The position numbers and the translations under genes were made by a program. Below the pieces are notes generated by a model that was given only the letters and a program-made list of their open reading frames with translations, had not been told where the DNA came from and did not search any database. Source: Sulfurimonas sp. (GTDB lineage: Bacteria > Campylobacterota > Campylobacteria > Campylobacterales > Sulfurimonadaceae). Taken from it: 60,319 bases of DNA. This document shows positions 43,384 to 52,261 of this stretch, in pieces. The DNA lies in the NCBI GenBank assembly GCA_011391635.1, contig JAABQD010000014.1, positions 1-60,319 of the forward strand, in the 5' to 3' direction. Within the stretch, counting starts at the first letter, position 1, and each line of letters starts with the position of its first letter.

Positions 43384-43532
43384 ATTTTTTTGTGGAATTA
43401 TATCGAAAAAAGAGATAGACTTCTTGCAAAACTCTTAGCTATTTCAGGGAGATAAAAAGGCTAACGATAGAGAAATACTATTTTAGCTACAATATTGGCT
43501 TATTTTGATACAAACTATAACGAGATATTATA

Positions 43533-44714
43533 ATGAACAGACTTTTTCTATTTTCACTCTTTTGTGTTGCACTTTTTGCTGAGGAATTGCCTCTGAGTGA
43601 GCAAAAAGCAGAACTTCTTAAACTTAAAAGAGAACAAATTTTACAAGAGAGCCAGAGTGGTGCAACCAGCTGGGTATCGCCCGTGATGCTCTCTACGACT
43701 GTGAGCAAAAACAAAAATCAAAACCTTGAGAGCCAGACAAAAAGTGCTGGTATAGATTGGAGTCAAGACCTCTTTCGAAGTGGTGGAATATCCCAAAGCA
43801 TCGCTCAAGCGGAAGCTTCCAAAGATACAAGTTTGCTAGGTGTGGATAGACAAGAAGCCCAATACATCAAACAGATTTATACACTCTACACACGGATATT
43901 GCGTGATAAACTCATCTATAAACAAAATGAATTGGCTCTGAAAAATCGTGATATTGACCTCTTTATCATCAAAGCAAAATACAAGGTCGGAAGTGCGGAT
44001 ATCAGCGAACTCAATCGCATCGCAATCGACAGAGAGAGTGTCCGAAGCAATCTCATAACACTCAAGAACACACTCAAAAGTGAGGAGTATGAACTCAAAA
44101 AAATCACAGGCGATATTGCTATTGAGAACTTCCACATGCCAGATGTCCCTTTGCTCTCGCAAGAAGCGTACATTCAGTCGCACCTTGAGCTTCTTGAGTA
44201 TGACGCAAAACAAAAACTGAGTGAGGCTTCACTCGGTGTCACTCGTGCGGCATATTTGCCAAAAGTGACCTTTGTAGGTTCGTATGGATACACCAATTTT
44301 CAGAGTCAACTCAACAACTATCAAGGCAATGATTACTCCTATGGTGCAATGATGCGTATGCCTTTGGATATCAATCAAAACGCACAAGTTGAATCTTCTC
44401 GTTTGCAGATGTTGCAAACCAAAACAGCAGAACTCGACCGCAAATTGGAGCTTGAAAAAGAGTATGCCTTACGCACTGCGACGATAGCCGACTATGAAGA
44501 AAAAATCGGTGTAGCTCGGGAGATGGCAGAGATGTATCAAGAGCTTTTAAACTCCACAGAGGCTCTAGTCAAGGCAGGGTATAAATCGGCGTATGACTTA
44601 GAATCACTCAGTAACTCCGTAGAGATTCAAAAATATGAACAAGAGATACACAACAAAAATATAGTAATAGAAAAAATTGCTCTCTATTTTGAGACACAAC
44701 ACGAAGGACAATAA
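43533..44714 (+). CDS. TolC-family outer-membrane efflux protein
   Basis: 393 residues with a signal peptide (FLFSLFCVALFAEE) and the two long helical hairpins of OEP proteins (about 20-210 and 215-390), ending in KAGYKSAYDLESLSNSVEIQK. It forms the exit duct for the exporter encoded by the next three genes. Slightly shorter than E. coli TolC. The stop TAA shares its last A with the ATG of the next gene. An exact 11-mer at 44131 is read His-Met-Pro. Confidence 0.87.
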   Translation: MNRLFLFSLFCVALFAEELPLSEQKAELLKLKREQILQESQSGATSWVSPVMLSTTVSKNKNQNLESQTKSAGIDWSQDLFRSGGISQSIAQAEASKDTSLLGVDRQEAQYIKQIYTLYTRILRDKLIYKQNELALKNRDIDLFIIKAKYKVGSADISELNRIAIDRESVRSNLITLKNTLKSEEYELKKITGDIAIENFHMPDVPLLSQEAYIQSHLELLEYDAKQKLSEASLGVTRAAYLPKVTFVGSYGYTNFQSQLNNYQGNDYSYGAMMRMPLDINQNAQVESSRLQMLQTKTAELDRKLELEKEYALRTATIADYEEKIGVAREMAEMYQELLNSTEALVKAGYKSAYDLESLSNSVEIQKYEQEIHNKNIVIEKIALYFETQHEGQ

Positions 44715-45919
44715 TGCAAAATTTACAAAAAATTACAGAGTATAAAAAGAGCGGATGGAAGTTGAAATTTGCCATTGCTATGGGTCTGCTTCTCATAGGT
44801 GGCATCTTCTATTTTCTTTTTCCTCAAGAGCAAAAGAGAGCCTATAATTTTGTGAGTGAGCCACTCAAATTTGGGGATTTAAACCTCAGTGTTTCTGCAA
44901 CTGGCTATTTGCAACCTCTCGATAGTGTGGATGTCGGTTCAGAGGTCTCTGGTACTGTGGAAAATGTCTATGTGGATTACAATGATGTGGTCAAAAAGGG
45001 ACAACTCTTAGCCGAACTCAACAAAACAAAATATAAAAGCGGAGTGGATAAATCTCTCGCATCTTTAGCCATTACCGAGGCAACTTTGCAAAATGCACAA
45101 GCGACACTCACTCAGGCAAAAGCGACGATTGAGCGAGATAAAACGCTTCGAGAATCCACCGCAGGAGCATTGCCATCGCAAAAAGATTGGGAGAGTGATT
45201 GGGCAAATTATATGAGTGCAAAAGCACAAGTAGCCAATGCAAATGCACAGATAGAACAGGCAAAACAGGCTCTAGTCTCTGGCAAATATGACTTAGAGAG
45301 AACGACGATTTATTCGCCTATTGATGGTGTTGTTTTGGTGCGAAATATAAACCCTGGTCAGAGTATCGCTGCCTCTTTTCAAACACCAGTCTTTTTTAAA
45401 ATCGCCAAAGATTTGACAAAAATGGAGCTTCAAGTGAGTGTCGATGAGGCGGATATCTCCAAAGTCAAAGCACTTCAAAGAGCAACATTTAGTGTAGATG
45501 CTTATCCTGATAAAACCTTTGATGGAAGTATTCGTTTAGTACGAGTCAATTCGGAAATTCTCAATGGAGTTGTGACTTACATTGCAGTTTTGGATGTGCA
45601 AAACCATGATATGCTTCTCAAACCAGGGATGAGTGCAGATGCGGATATTACGGTAGAAACCTTGACGAATACTATTATCATTCCTAGGTCTGCACTTCTT
45701 TTTAATCCTGTTGAAGTAGTGCAAAACAAACTTTTTGGCTTTGGTGAGAAGAGTAAAAGCACTATCGATTCAAAACCGCATGTATGGATTTTGGAAAATG
45801 AAACTCCAAAAAAAGTGTATGTAAAAGTTCTTGGAAACAATGGTTTATTGAGTGCTATCAGTTCAGATTCTCTTAAAAAAGGGGATGCACTCATTATCTC
45901 TCAGGAAAAAGTGCAATGA
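44714..45919 (+). CDS. MacA-like periplasmic adaptor (HlyD/RND-MFP family)
   Basis: 401 residues: one N-terminal membrane helix (FAIAMGLLLIGGIFYFLF), a biotinyl-lipoyl half-motif (VDVGSEVSGTVENVYVDYNDVVKKGQLLAELN), a helical hairpin about 95-190, the second lipoyl half (TTIYSPIDGVVLVRNINPGQSI) and a beta-barrel domain. It links the ABC pump to the TolC duct. It is fused by ATGA overlap to the ATPase gene. Confidence 0.9.
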   Translation: MQNLQKITEYKKSGWKLKFAIAMGLLLIGGIFYFLFPQEQKRAYNFVSEPLKFGDLNLSVSATGYLQPLDSVDVGSEVSGTVENVYVDYNDVVKKGQLLAELNKTKYKSGVDKSLASLAITEATLQNAQATLTQAKATIERDKTLRESTAGALPSQKDWESDWANYMSAKAQVANANAQIEQAKQALVSGKYDLERTTIYSPIDGVVLVRNINPGQSIAASFQTPVFFKIAKDLTKMELQVSVDEADISKVKALQRATFSVDAYPDKTFDGSIRLVRVNSEILNGVVTYIAVLDVQNHDMLLKPGMSADADITVETLTNTIIIPRSALLFNPVEVVQNKLFGFGEKSKSTIDSKPHVWILENETPKKVYVKVLGNNGLLSAISSDSLKKGDALIISQEKVQ

Positions 45920-46596
45920 TACAACTCCAAAATATTTCTAAAACATACGGAAGTGGCGAAGCTGCGACTGTGGTACTCAAAGATATTGATTTAGAGATTA
46001 AACAGGGGGAATTTGTAGCGATTATGGGACCTAGTGGAAGTGGAAAATCAACACTTCTCAATATATTAGGGACACTTGATGAGCCTAGCAGTGGCACATA
46101 CTCATTTTTTGATACACAAGTCAATACATTTTCAAAAGAGCAACTTGCACTTTTTCGGCGTTATATTTTGGGTTTTGTTTTTCAAGGTTTTAATCTTTTA
46201 AAAAAGACTTCGGCTTTAGAAAATGTTGCGATGCCACTTATCTATCAGGGCATCAAAGCAGAGGAGAGAAAACAAAGAGCGTATGAGGCACTCCAAAGTG
46301 TAGGGCTAGAATCGCACATAGATTATAATCCAAGTGAACTCTCAGGAGGTCAGCAACAACGCGTAGCCATAGCTCGTGCGATTGTGACTAACCCGCAAGT
46401 TATCATAGCCGATGAGCCAACGGGAAACCTTGACACGAAGCGAAGCCATGAGATTATGGAGCTTATTCGCTCCTTTAACAAAGAGGGAATTACTGTGATT
46501 ATGGTTACGCATGAGGAGGATATCGCCTCGTTTGCAACGCGAACAATCTACTTGCGTGATGGAGTAATTGAGAAGGAGAGTACACATGCTCTTTAG
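45916..46596 (+). CDS. ABC exporter ATPase, MacB/LolD type
   Basis: 226 residues. Walker A GPSGSGKST near 38-46, Q-loop FVFQGFNLL, signature LSGGQQQRVAIARAI, Walker B VIIADEPTGNLD, switch His in MVTHEED. It powers the permease encoded next. In E. coli MacB the ATPase and permease are one chain; here they are separate genes, as in Gram-positive and several Campylobacterota systems. The export substrate is not evident. Confidence 0.93.
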   Translation: MIQLQNISKTYGSGEAATVVLKDIDLEIKQGEFVAIMGPSGSGKSTLLNILGTLDEPSSGTYSFFDTQVNTFSKEQLALFRRYILGFVFQGFNLLKKTSALENVAMPLIYQGIKAEERKQRAYEALQSVGLESHIDYNPSELSGGQQQRVAIARAIVTNPQVIIADEPTGNLDTKRSHEIMELIRSFNKEGITVIMVTHEEDIASFATRTIYLRDGVIEKESTHAL

Positions 46597-47797
46597 TGCA
46601 TTTTTACAAGCTATCCGAGAAATCAGACGCAATCTTATGCGTTCTATGCTCACGGCTATGGGGATTGTAATCGGTATCGCTTCTGTGATTGCGATGGTCA
46701 ATATCGGCAAAGGTGCAAGTGAATCGATTACAAAAAGTGTAAGTAATTTGGGAAGTAACACTCTGTTTGTTATGCCAAGTCAAGAGCATGGACCAGGGGG
46801 AAATACCGCATTTTCCAAACCTTTTGATATGAAAGATATAGAGATTTTAAAATCTTCTATCGTACTGCTTGAGGCGATTTCTCCTGTGGCTACTGCTTCT
46901 ATCACAGCACTCTACAAAGACCAAAACTATCAAACAAGTGTGCGTGGTGTCAATAATGACTATTTTGATGTGCAAAATTGGGAATTAAAAGAGGGACGAT
47001 TTTTTGAGCAGAGTGAACTTCGAGCAGGACAAAATGTCTGTATAGTGGGGCAAACAGTCGTGAACAAAATTTTCCCTCTAGGCGAATCGCCGATTGGTGC
47101 GAAAATACGACTGCAAAATTTCTCTTGTGAAGTGATTGGAATGCTCCAGAGCAAAGGGGCAAATACTTTTGGTACGGATCAAGATGATTTGGTTGTTGTA
47201 CCGATTAAGATGTTTCAAAGACGCATCAGTGGCAACGAAGATGTTCCGCTCATGATGGCATCGGTCAAAGAAAATATTCCTCTTGAAGAGGCAAAACTCC
47301 AAATGCAACAGGTACTGCGAGAGCGACGCCATCTCAAAGAAGATGAAGAGAGCAACTTCTCTATCCGAAGTATGACAGCACTTTTGGATACAGTCTCCAA
47401 TGTAACCTCTATGCTCACGGTAATGCTCTCTGCTGTAGCCGCGATTTCGCTCATCGTAGGTGGGATTGGGATTATGAACATTATGCTTGTCTCCGTCACA
47501 GAGCGAACCAGAGAGATAGGTATCCGCATGGCAGTGGGTGCGATGGCAAAAGATATTTTGATTCAGTTTCTTATCGAAGCGACTGTTTTATCGGCACTTG
47601 GAGGCATCATAGGGCTTATTATCGGTATCGGTATCACCATCGCTGTTTCTTCTGCTATGGATATCTCCATCATCATCGACCCGACAATATCTGTCGTCGC
47701 TTTACTCTTTTCTATGCTCATCGGCATATTTTTTGGACTCCTACCAGCCAAAAAAGCATCCAACATGAATCCGATAGATGCACTGAGGTATGAGTAA
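46586..47797 (+). CDS. ABC exporter permease, MacB/FtsX type
   Basis: 403 residues from ATG 46586 (AAGGAGA upstream), overlapping the ATPase end by 11 bases. One N-terminal helix (about 20-45, MRSMLTAMGIVIGIASVIAMVNIG), a periplasmic MacB_PCD domain about 50-260, and three C-terminal helices (LLDTVSNVTSMLTVMLSAVAA onward) with ERTREIGIRMAVGA. With the three genes before it this forms a complete tripartite exporter, for a drug, peptide or glycolipid. An 11-mer copy follows the stop at 47814. Confidence 0.92.
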   Translation: MLFSAFLQAIREIRRNLMRSMLTAMGIVIGIASVIAMVNIGKGASESITKSVSNLGSNTLFVMPSQEHGPGGNTAFSKPFDMKDIEILKSSIVLLEAISPVATASITALYKDQNYQTSVRGVNNDYFDVQNWELKEGRFFEQSELRAGQNVCIVGQTVVNKIFPLGESPIGAKIRLQNFSCEVIGMLQSKGANTFGTDQDDLVVVPIKMFQRRISGNEDVPLMMASVKENIPLEEAKLQMQQVLRERRHLKEDEESNFSIRSMTALLDTVSNVTSMLTVMLSAVAAISLIVGGIGIMNIMLVSVTERTREIGIRMAVGAMAKDILIQFLIEATVLSALGGIIGLIIGIGITIAVSSAMDISIIIDPTISVVALLFSMLIGIFFGLLPAKKASNMNPIDALRYE

Positions 47798-47839
47798 AGA
47801 GAAGTGCTTTTTTTGGCATGTGGAAGTTTAATTTTTGAA

Positions 47840-47878
47840 TTGACAAAAAAGTATGAAAAATAGTATAATTTTTCATAC
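47840..47878 (+). promoter_or_regulatory. Consensus sigma-70 promoter with palindromic operator for the toxin-antitoxin operon
   Basis: TTGACA (47840-47845) and TATAAT (47864-47869) are 18 bases apart. The palindrome GTATGAAAAAT (47851-47861) / ATTTTTCATAC (47868-47878) straddles the -10 box. Antitoxins of this class repress their own operon by binding such a site. Confidence 0.85.
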
Positions 47879-47895
47879 TTTAAAAAGGATTTTTC

Positions 47896-48147
47896 ATGCA
47901 ACCAATTTTATCAAACTATACTGCGAGTATCACAGAACTTAAAAAATCACCGACTCAATTACTTCAGCAAGTGGGCGATGAGGCTGTAGCAATACTCAAT
48001 CATAATATTGTGAGTGCTTACCTAGTGCCAAGTAGTCTGTATGAAAAAATGATAGATATTATTGATGAGTATCATCTCTCTAAAAAAGTAGAAGAAAGAC
48101 TCAGTGATGGTGAAAAACCTATTAGAGTCAATATAGATGACTTATAA
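47896..48147 (+). CDS. Phd/YefM-type antitoxin
   Basis: 83 residues. The N-terminal part (YTASITELKKSPTQLLQQVGDEAVAILNHNIVSAYLVP) is the Phd/YefM DNA-binding fold, and the C-terminal half (KVEERLSDGEKPIRVNIDDL) is the flexible toxin-binding tail. It should neutralise the toxin of the next gene and, with it, repress the promoter palindrome upstream. AAAGG stands before the ATG. The 3' end overlaps the toxin gene by 11 bases. Confidence 0.9.
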   Translation: MQPILSNYTASITELKKSPTQLLQQVGDEAVAILNHNIVSAYLVPSSLYEKMIDIIDEYHLSKKVEERLSDGEKPIRVNIDDL

Positions 48148-48421
48148 TCTTGATTTTAAACCCAAGGCGTTGAAAGAGTGGAATAAGTTAAATCCTAGTA
48201 TAAAAGAGCAATTTAAAAAAAAGCTTAAAGAGCGACTTGAAAATCCAAAAATCCAAAAAGATAAGTTAAGTGGTTTTGAAAATATTTATAAAATCAAGCT
48301 CAAAAGTGTTGGATACAGACTTGCTTATGAGGTAAAAGATGAAGAGATAGTCGTTCTTGTTTTGAGTGTAGGAAAAAGAGAAAACAGTGACATTTATAAT
48401 AATCTCAAAAATAGGATATAG
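48137..48421 (+). CDS. RelE/ParE-superfamily toxin
   Basis: 94 residues of the RelE fold: LDFKPKALKEWNKLNPSIKEQFKKKLKERL, DKLSGFENIYKIKLKSVGYRLAYEV and VVLVLSVGKRENSDIY. RelE toxins cut mRNA in the ribosomal A site; the basic residues (Lys, Arg in GYRLAY and VGKREN) agree with that more than with the gyrase-poisoning ParE. Translationally coupled to the antitoxin. A palindromic REP-like element begins nine bases after its stop. Confidence 0.9.
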   Translation: MTYNLDFKPKALKEWNKLNPSIKEQFKKKLKERLENPKIQKDKLSGFENIYKIKLKSVGYRLAYEVKDEEIVVLVLSVGKRENSDIYNNLKNRI

Positions 48422-48429
48422 CTCTTTTT

Positions 48430-48515
48430 CTCGTTCCCAATGTCCTCATTGGGAATGCATACATATATTTAGCATGGAATAATATAACATTCCCAAGCTG
48501 GAGCTTGGGAACGAG
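48430..48515. repeat. REP/BIME-like double palindrome
   Basis: Two hairpins face each other: CTCGTTCCCAA(48430-48440)..TTGGGAATG(48449-48457), and CATTCCCAA(48488-48496)..TTGGGAACGAG(48505-48515). The second is also the inverted copy of the first, so the whole 86 bases form one large imperfect palindrome. A further single unit (GTTCCAAGCTGGAGCTTGGGAACG) is at 48782-48805. The pair flanks a small gene. This type of GTTCCCAAGCT element occurs in many bacterial genomes as a mobile or RAYT-driven repeat. Confidence 0.75.
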
Positions 48516-48525
48516 GATGAGGAAA

Positions 48526-48762
48526 CTAAATTTTGGAAAATTCTTGATATATTCCAAGACCTAATCCTAAAATTGCGATTACTACAGTAATCCATTCAAT
48601 GAGTGTATGTTTTTTATTTAATAAACTTGTTTTTTCATTTATTAAATATTGTAGTTTTCTATTATGTGCTTTCTCTGCATCAGGATCACCGAATCCAGAT
48701 CCATCATTACCAACATTTAACATTTTTTCTATTTCTTTTTCAATATCATGAATTTTTGACAT
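48526..48762 (-). CDS. Small membrane protein
   Basis: 78 residues with one C-terminal helix (WITVVIAILGLGLGIYQEF) and a helical, charged N-terminal half (IHDIEKEIEKMLNVG). AAAGGA lies five bases before the ATG, which supports expression. It is bracketed by REP-like palindromes and sits next to the toxin-antitoxin genes, suggesting a mobile cassette. No family recognised. Confidence 0.6.
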   Translation of the reverse strand: MSKIHDIEKEIEKMLNVGNDGSGFGDPDAEKAHNRKLQYLINEKTSLLNKKHTLIEWITVVIAILGLGLGIYQEFSKI

Positions 48763-48781
48763 CTATATCCTTTCTTATTTT

Positions 48782-48805
48782 GTTCCAAGCTGGAGCTTGG
48801 GAACG
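48782..48805. repeat. Single REP-like palindrome
   Basis: GTTCCAAGCTGGAGCTTGGGAACG, a hairpin of the same family as the double element at 48430-48515, with one base missing from the left CCC. Confidence 0.75.
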
Positions 48806-48818
48806 GAAAAAAATTCAG

Positions 48819-48856
48819 TTCCACATGCCACAATGAAAATAGAGTGGCATGTGGAA
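48819..48856 (-). terminator. Inverted pair of the 11-mer forming a terminator
   Basis: TTCCACATGCCAC (48819-48831) and GTGGCATGTGGAA (48844-48856) form a perfect 13-bp stem across 12 bases. On the - strand it begins six bases after the stop of the ferritin-like gene, and a run of T follows (complement of 48806-48813). This is a Rho-independent terminator made from two copies of the dispersed motif. Confidence 0.8.
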
Positions 48857-48861
48857 GTGTT

Positions 48862-49671
48862 TTAGAGCAATCTTTTCATCAACTCTATATGATAACTCTC
48901 TTGATAGTTGATGAAGTCAAAAAATTTCGATAAATCTTCATCTTTTATCGCACCGCTGAGTTCTTTACACATCGCTTTTGCGGCTTCTTCTTCGGCTATA
49001 CCATCGTGTACAAATTTTTCTAAATCTTTGATGATATATGTGAGTTCGTGAAGCTCTCTTGGAAGAGCTAAAATCCCCATTTTTGCCATCATGTTTCCAA
49101 AAGATTTGAGATGAAAATGTGACTCGTCTATGAGGTCTTGGAAGACATTAAATTGGATAACTTTATCCGTTCTTGCTTGCATAAAAGCGTAGATTAAAAT
49201 AAGTTCATACTCTTTGTATGACTCTTCAAACAAAAACATTGTCAGAGCATCGATTTGCTCTTGAGCTAAATTTTTATCCAGCCATTTTCTTTGCATATTG
49301 AAGGCTGTTACCTCTTTGTTGTGCGAAGCTTCTTTTAAAATTTGTGCGAGATACTCTAAAAGATAGGTATCATCCGTTTTCATTCTGTTTGCGAGGACAT
49401 CATCGCCATAAATAGTTTGCGTTTCTATGATAGTTTCTACCAAATCCTCTAAAACTTCAAAAACAGACTCTCTTTTATAAAATATCATCTCTCTATTGTA
49501 GTTGTAATCATCTCCACATGCCAAGGTATCCGTAGCTATCCACTTCATATGGCGAAAAGCGATTTGTGAGAACTCATACAATCTCGATTTTATCTCCTCA
49601 TCATTTACAGCAAATGACGCGAACAATATACTTAACCACAACTCATGTTTTGCTTGATACTTTTTATTCAT
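48862..49671 (-). CDS. Ferritin-like-fold protein paired with a NifU-like scaffold
   Basis: 269 residues from ATG 49671, which overlaps the upstream gene by eight bases. Mostly helical. Helices carry EESYKEYELILIYAFMQA and DESHFHLKSFGNMMAKMG, then EEEAAKAMCKEL and NYQESYHIELMKRL. The spaced Glu and ExxH residues could make a di-iron site of the ferritin type, but I cannot name the family. Coupling to a NifU-like gene suggests iron storage or iron donation for Fe-S assembly. An exact 11-mer at 49513 is read Leu-Ala-Cys-Gly. Confidence 0.6.
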   Translation of the reverse strand: MNKKYQAKHELWLSILFASFAVNDEEIKSRLYEFSQIAFRHMKWIATDTLACGDDYNYNREMIFYKRESVFEVLEDLVETIIETQTIYGDDVLANRMKTDDTYLLEYLAQILKEASHNKEVTAFNMQRKWLDKNLAQEQIDALTMFLFEESYKEYELILIYAFMQARTDKVIQFNVFQDLIDESHFHLKSFGNMMAKMGILALPRELHELTYIIKDLEKFVHDGIAEEEAAKAMCKELSGAIKDEDLSKFFDFINYQESYHIELMKRLL

Positions 49672-50125
49672 TACTTTCCCCTTCATTTGTTTCACAACTC
49701 TCTTTCATCTTCAGCACATGCATCTCTTCTTCTTTGCCGTTTTGCAGGTTTTCGTAGTTCATTATGGAGGCGACAAAAGCACTCATAACCATGTCCGTAC
49801 ACACTTGTTGTTGCGGTGTGACACCACCTAGTTTTTCATTCATTTTTTTGATTGCACCCTGTGCATATTCGACACTGTGGTCAATTATCATCTCTGTAAA
49901 CATCGAACCCACAACAACCGTATCTTGACACCCATTCGTTGCAAATTTTGTACCTTTGATTATGTCGCCATCTAAAAGAGCGTAAAAGATAACATACTCA
50001 CCCGTTTTCTCATCCACAGCGACCCCGACACCGCTTGGATTTTCAAGTTTTCCGTAGTTCTTTGGGTTCATTAAATGTTCAAGTGTTTGGGGGTTCATTC
50101 CCTCTGGGAGTTCGATGTTTTGCAT
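49664..50125 (-). CDS. NifU/IscU-like scaffold protein lacking one ligand Cys
   Basis: 153 residues. IscU-like landmarks are HLMNPKNYGKLENPSGVG (10-34), GTKFATNGCQDTVVVGS (58-74) with Cys66, and Cys109 in QQQVCTDMVM. The first scaffold Cys and its neighbouring Asp, normally in a CGD motif near residue 37-40, are absent; the region reads KTGEYVIFY. Two of three cluster ligands therefore remain, so ordinary 2Fe-2S assembly is doubtful. The last 30 residues are acidic. Forms an overlapping pair with the ferritin-like gene. Confidence 0.78.
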   Translation of the reverse strand: MQNIELPEGMNPQTLEHLMNPKNYGKLENPSGVGVAVDEKTGEYVIFYALLDGDIIKGTKFATNGCQDTVVVGSMFTEMIIDHSVEYAQGAIKKMNEKLGGVTPQQQVCTDMVMSAFVASIMNYENLQNGKEEEMHVLKMKESCETNEGESNE

Positions 50126-50233
50126 AATAATTCGCTTTTGTTATTAAGATAAGGGAGTATTTTAATATCATTAACATAAGACTAGCTAAAAAACAGTAAA
50201 ATAACACTCTAAAATTTGAAAAACAGAGTATTT

Positions 50234-52261
50234 ATGAACACATTTTTAAAACTTCCAAAACTTCTAAGATTTTTACTGATTTTTATCCCTTCGCTTACTT
50301 TGCTTTTTGTGCTTCTGCGAATTGCATTTTTTATAGTTTTTAGCGATGCATCTTCGCCACTTACCTTGCATGATTTACTCAAATCCATGTGGATTGGGGC
50401 GAGATTTGATTTGCGTATGGTTGTTGTGATGGCTCTGCCTCTGTTTTTATTTGGCTGGATAAAGTGGCTCTCTCCTTTTAAGTACCAAATGGCTCACTAT
50501 GGTTGGCTCTTTTATCTGGCAGTTGTGTTTTTTGCCTATGGAATGTTTTATGTTTTTGATTTTGGACATTATGCCTATTTGAGTACCAGACTCGATTTTA
50601 CAGCTCTGAGATTTTTGGAAAATCTGGATATTTCAGCGGAGATGGTTTGGGAGAGTTATCCTGTCGTTTGGATACTTTTGGGGATAGTTGTAACAAATCT
50701 TATTTTTATATTTTTGACAAGCAGACTTTTTAAAATCATCACAGAACAAAAAAAATGTACTCTGACACTTCCACATGCCATAATTTTTGCAGTGCTAAGT
50801 TTCTTACTTCTTTTTATCGCTGGATACTCCAAATTTTCGCAATATCCGCTTCGTTGGAGCGATGCTGCATTCTCAAAACACCCCTTTGCAACGCAACTCG
50901 CTTACAATCCGATTCACTACTTTTTAGACACGATAAAAAATGGTCGTGTAGCCTATGACATGGCAAAAGTGAGAGAGTATTATCCAATGATGTCGGACTT
51001 TTTGGGTGTGACCAACCAAGATGCCAAAACGCTCAATTTTCAGCGAAGAGTGCTTCCAACACACCCAATCGGCTCACAGCCAAATGTTGTCATTATCATC
51101 ATGGAGTCTTTTGCTTCTTATAAATCAAGCCTCTCGAACAATCCACTCAATCCATCGCCCAATATAAAATATCTTGCAGATAATGGAATCTATTTCAAAA
51201 ACTATTTCACTCCTGCCACAGGAACAGCTCGTTCTATCTACTGTACGCTGACAAGTATGCCAGATGTGGAGCTTCAAGGAACATCAAGTCGCAATCCTTT
51301 GATTGTCAATCAGCACTCTATTGCACACGATTTTAGTAGCTGTTCTAAGTCCTATTTTATCGGTGGTTCGGCTTCGTGGGGGAACATTCGAGGGATGCTC
51401 AATCAATCTTTAGACAATCTCAACCTCTATGAAGAAGAGGCGTATTCAGCACCAAGAACGGATGTTTGGGGTATCTCAGATATCGACTTGGCACGAGAGG
51501 CGAATGGATACCTATCCAAAATGAAAGAGCCATTTTTTAGTGTGATTCAAACCTCAGGAAATCATCGACCTTACACGATTCCAAAAGAGAGTTATGGATT
51601 TCAAGAGAGGCTCAACATAAGCGAAGAGGAGATTCAAAAGTATGGTTTTGATTCCTTGGCAGAGTACAACTCTTTTCGATTTATGGATTACTCTATCGGG
51701 CATTTTATGCAAGAAGCACAAAAAAGTTCCTATTACAAAAACACAATTTTTGTCTTTTACGGCGACCATGGAATCTCAGGCAATGCGGGGCAACATGTAA
51801 GCAAAGGCGAGAGTAGCAGTGCTTTGGATTTGGGGGCTTTACGCGTTCCGTTTATTATCTACTCGCCTCTTATAAAAGAGCCAAAAATGTATGATAAAGT
51901 TGTGAGTGAAGTCGATGTCCTCCCAACCATCGCCTCTATGCTCAACATCTCCTATGTTGCCACAACGATAGGGCGAGATATGTTTGATGAAAAATATGAT
52001 GACAAAAGATATGCCTTTACTATCACGCACTCCTCAAACCCAATTTTGGGTGTGCTAGGAGAAAAATACTACTTTAGAACAAGACAAGATGGAACGATGA
52101 GTGGGCTTTATGATGCCTACAGCGATGACCCGCTCAAAAATCACGCTTCAGAACAGCCAGAGCTTTACAAAAAAATGAGAGATTTAACCTATGGAATTTA
52201 TGAAACTTCCAAATATATTCCCTACTTTAACAAACGCGAAGATGTGAAAAATTCTCAATGA
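50234..52261 (+). CDS. LTA synthase-family membrane sulfatase-fold phosphotransferase
   Basis: 675 residues from ATG 50234; an upstream in-frame TTG is less likely. Five N-terminal membrane helices (about 10-215) and an extracytoplasmic sulfatase-fold domain about 280-650. The metal Glu of IIIMESF, catalytic Thr in TGTARSIYC and FYGDHGISG are visible. Relatives make lipoteichoic acid in Gram-positives; in Gram-negatives such as this, they add phosphoglycerol or similar groups to glycans or lipids. Substrate unknown. The 11-mer at 50770 is read Pro-His-Ala; another follows nine bases after the stop. Confidence 0.85.
   Translation: MNTFLKLPKLLRFLLIFIPSLTLLFVLLRIAFFIVFSDASSPLTLHDLLKSMWIGARFDLRMVVVMALPLFLFGWIKWLSPFKYQMAHYGWLFYLAVVFFAYGMFYVFDFGHYAYLSTRLDFTALRFLENLDISAEMVWESYPVVWILLGIVVTNLIFIFLTSRLFKIITEQKKCTLTLPHAIIFAVLSFLLLFIAGYSKFSQYPLRWSDAAFSKHPFATQLAYNPIHYFLDTIKNGRVAYDMAKVREYYPMMSDFLGVTNQDAKTLNFQRRVLPTHPIGSQPNVVIIIMESFASYKSSLSNNPLNPSPNIKYLADNGIYFKNYFTPATGTARSIYCTLTSMPDVELQGTSSRNPLIVNQHSIAHDFSSCSKSYFIGGSASWGNIRGMLNQSLDNLNLYEEEAYSAPRTDVWGISDIDLAREANGYLSKMKEPFFSVIQTSGNHRPYTIPKESYGFQERLNISEEEIQKYGFDSLAEYNSFRFMDYSIGHFMQEAQKSSYYKNTIFVFYGDHGISGNAGQHVSKGESSSALDLGALRVPFIIYSPLIKEPKMYDKVVSEVDVLPTIASMLNISYVATTIGRDMFDEKYDDKRYAFTITHSSNPILGVLGEKYYFRTRQDGTMSGLYDAYSDDPLKNHASEQPELYKKMRDLTYGIYETSKYIPYFNKREDVKNSQ

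Noticed and set aside
43533..47797. The TolC/MacA/MacB-like operon as the missing partner of the LapB-type ATPase
   Set aside because: It already has its own ATPase and permease of a different class with overlapping start/stop codons, so it is a self-contained exporter.
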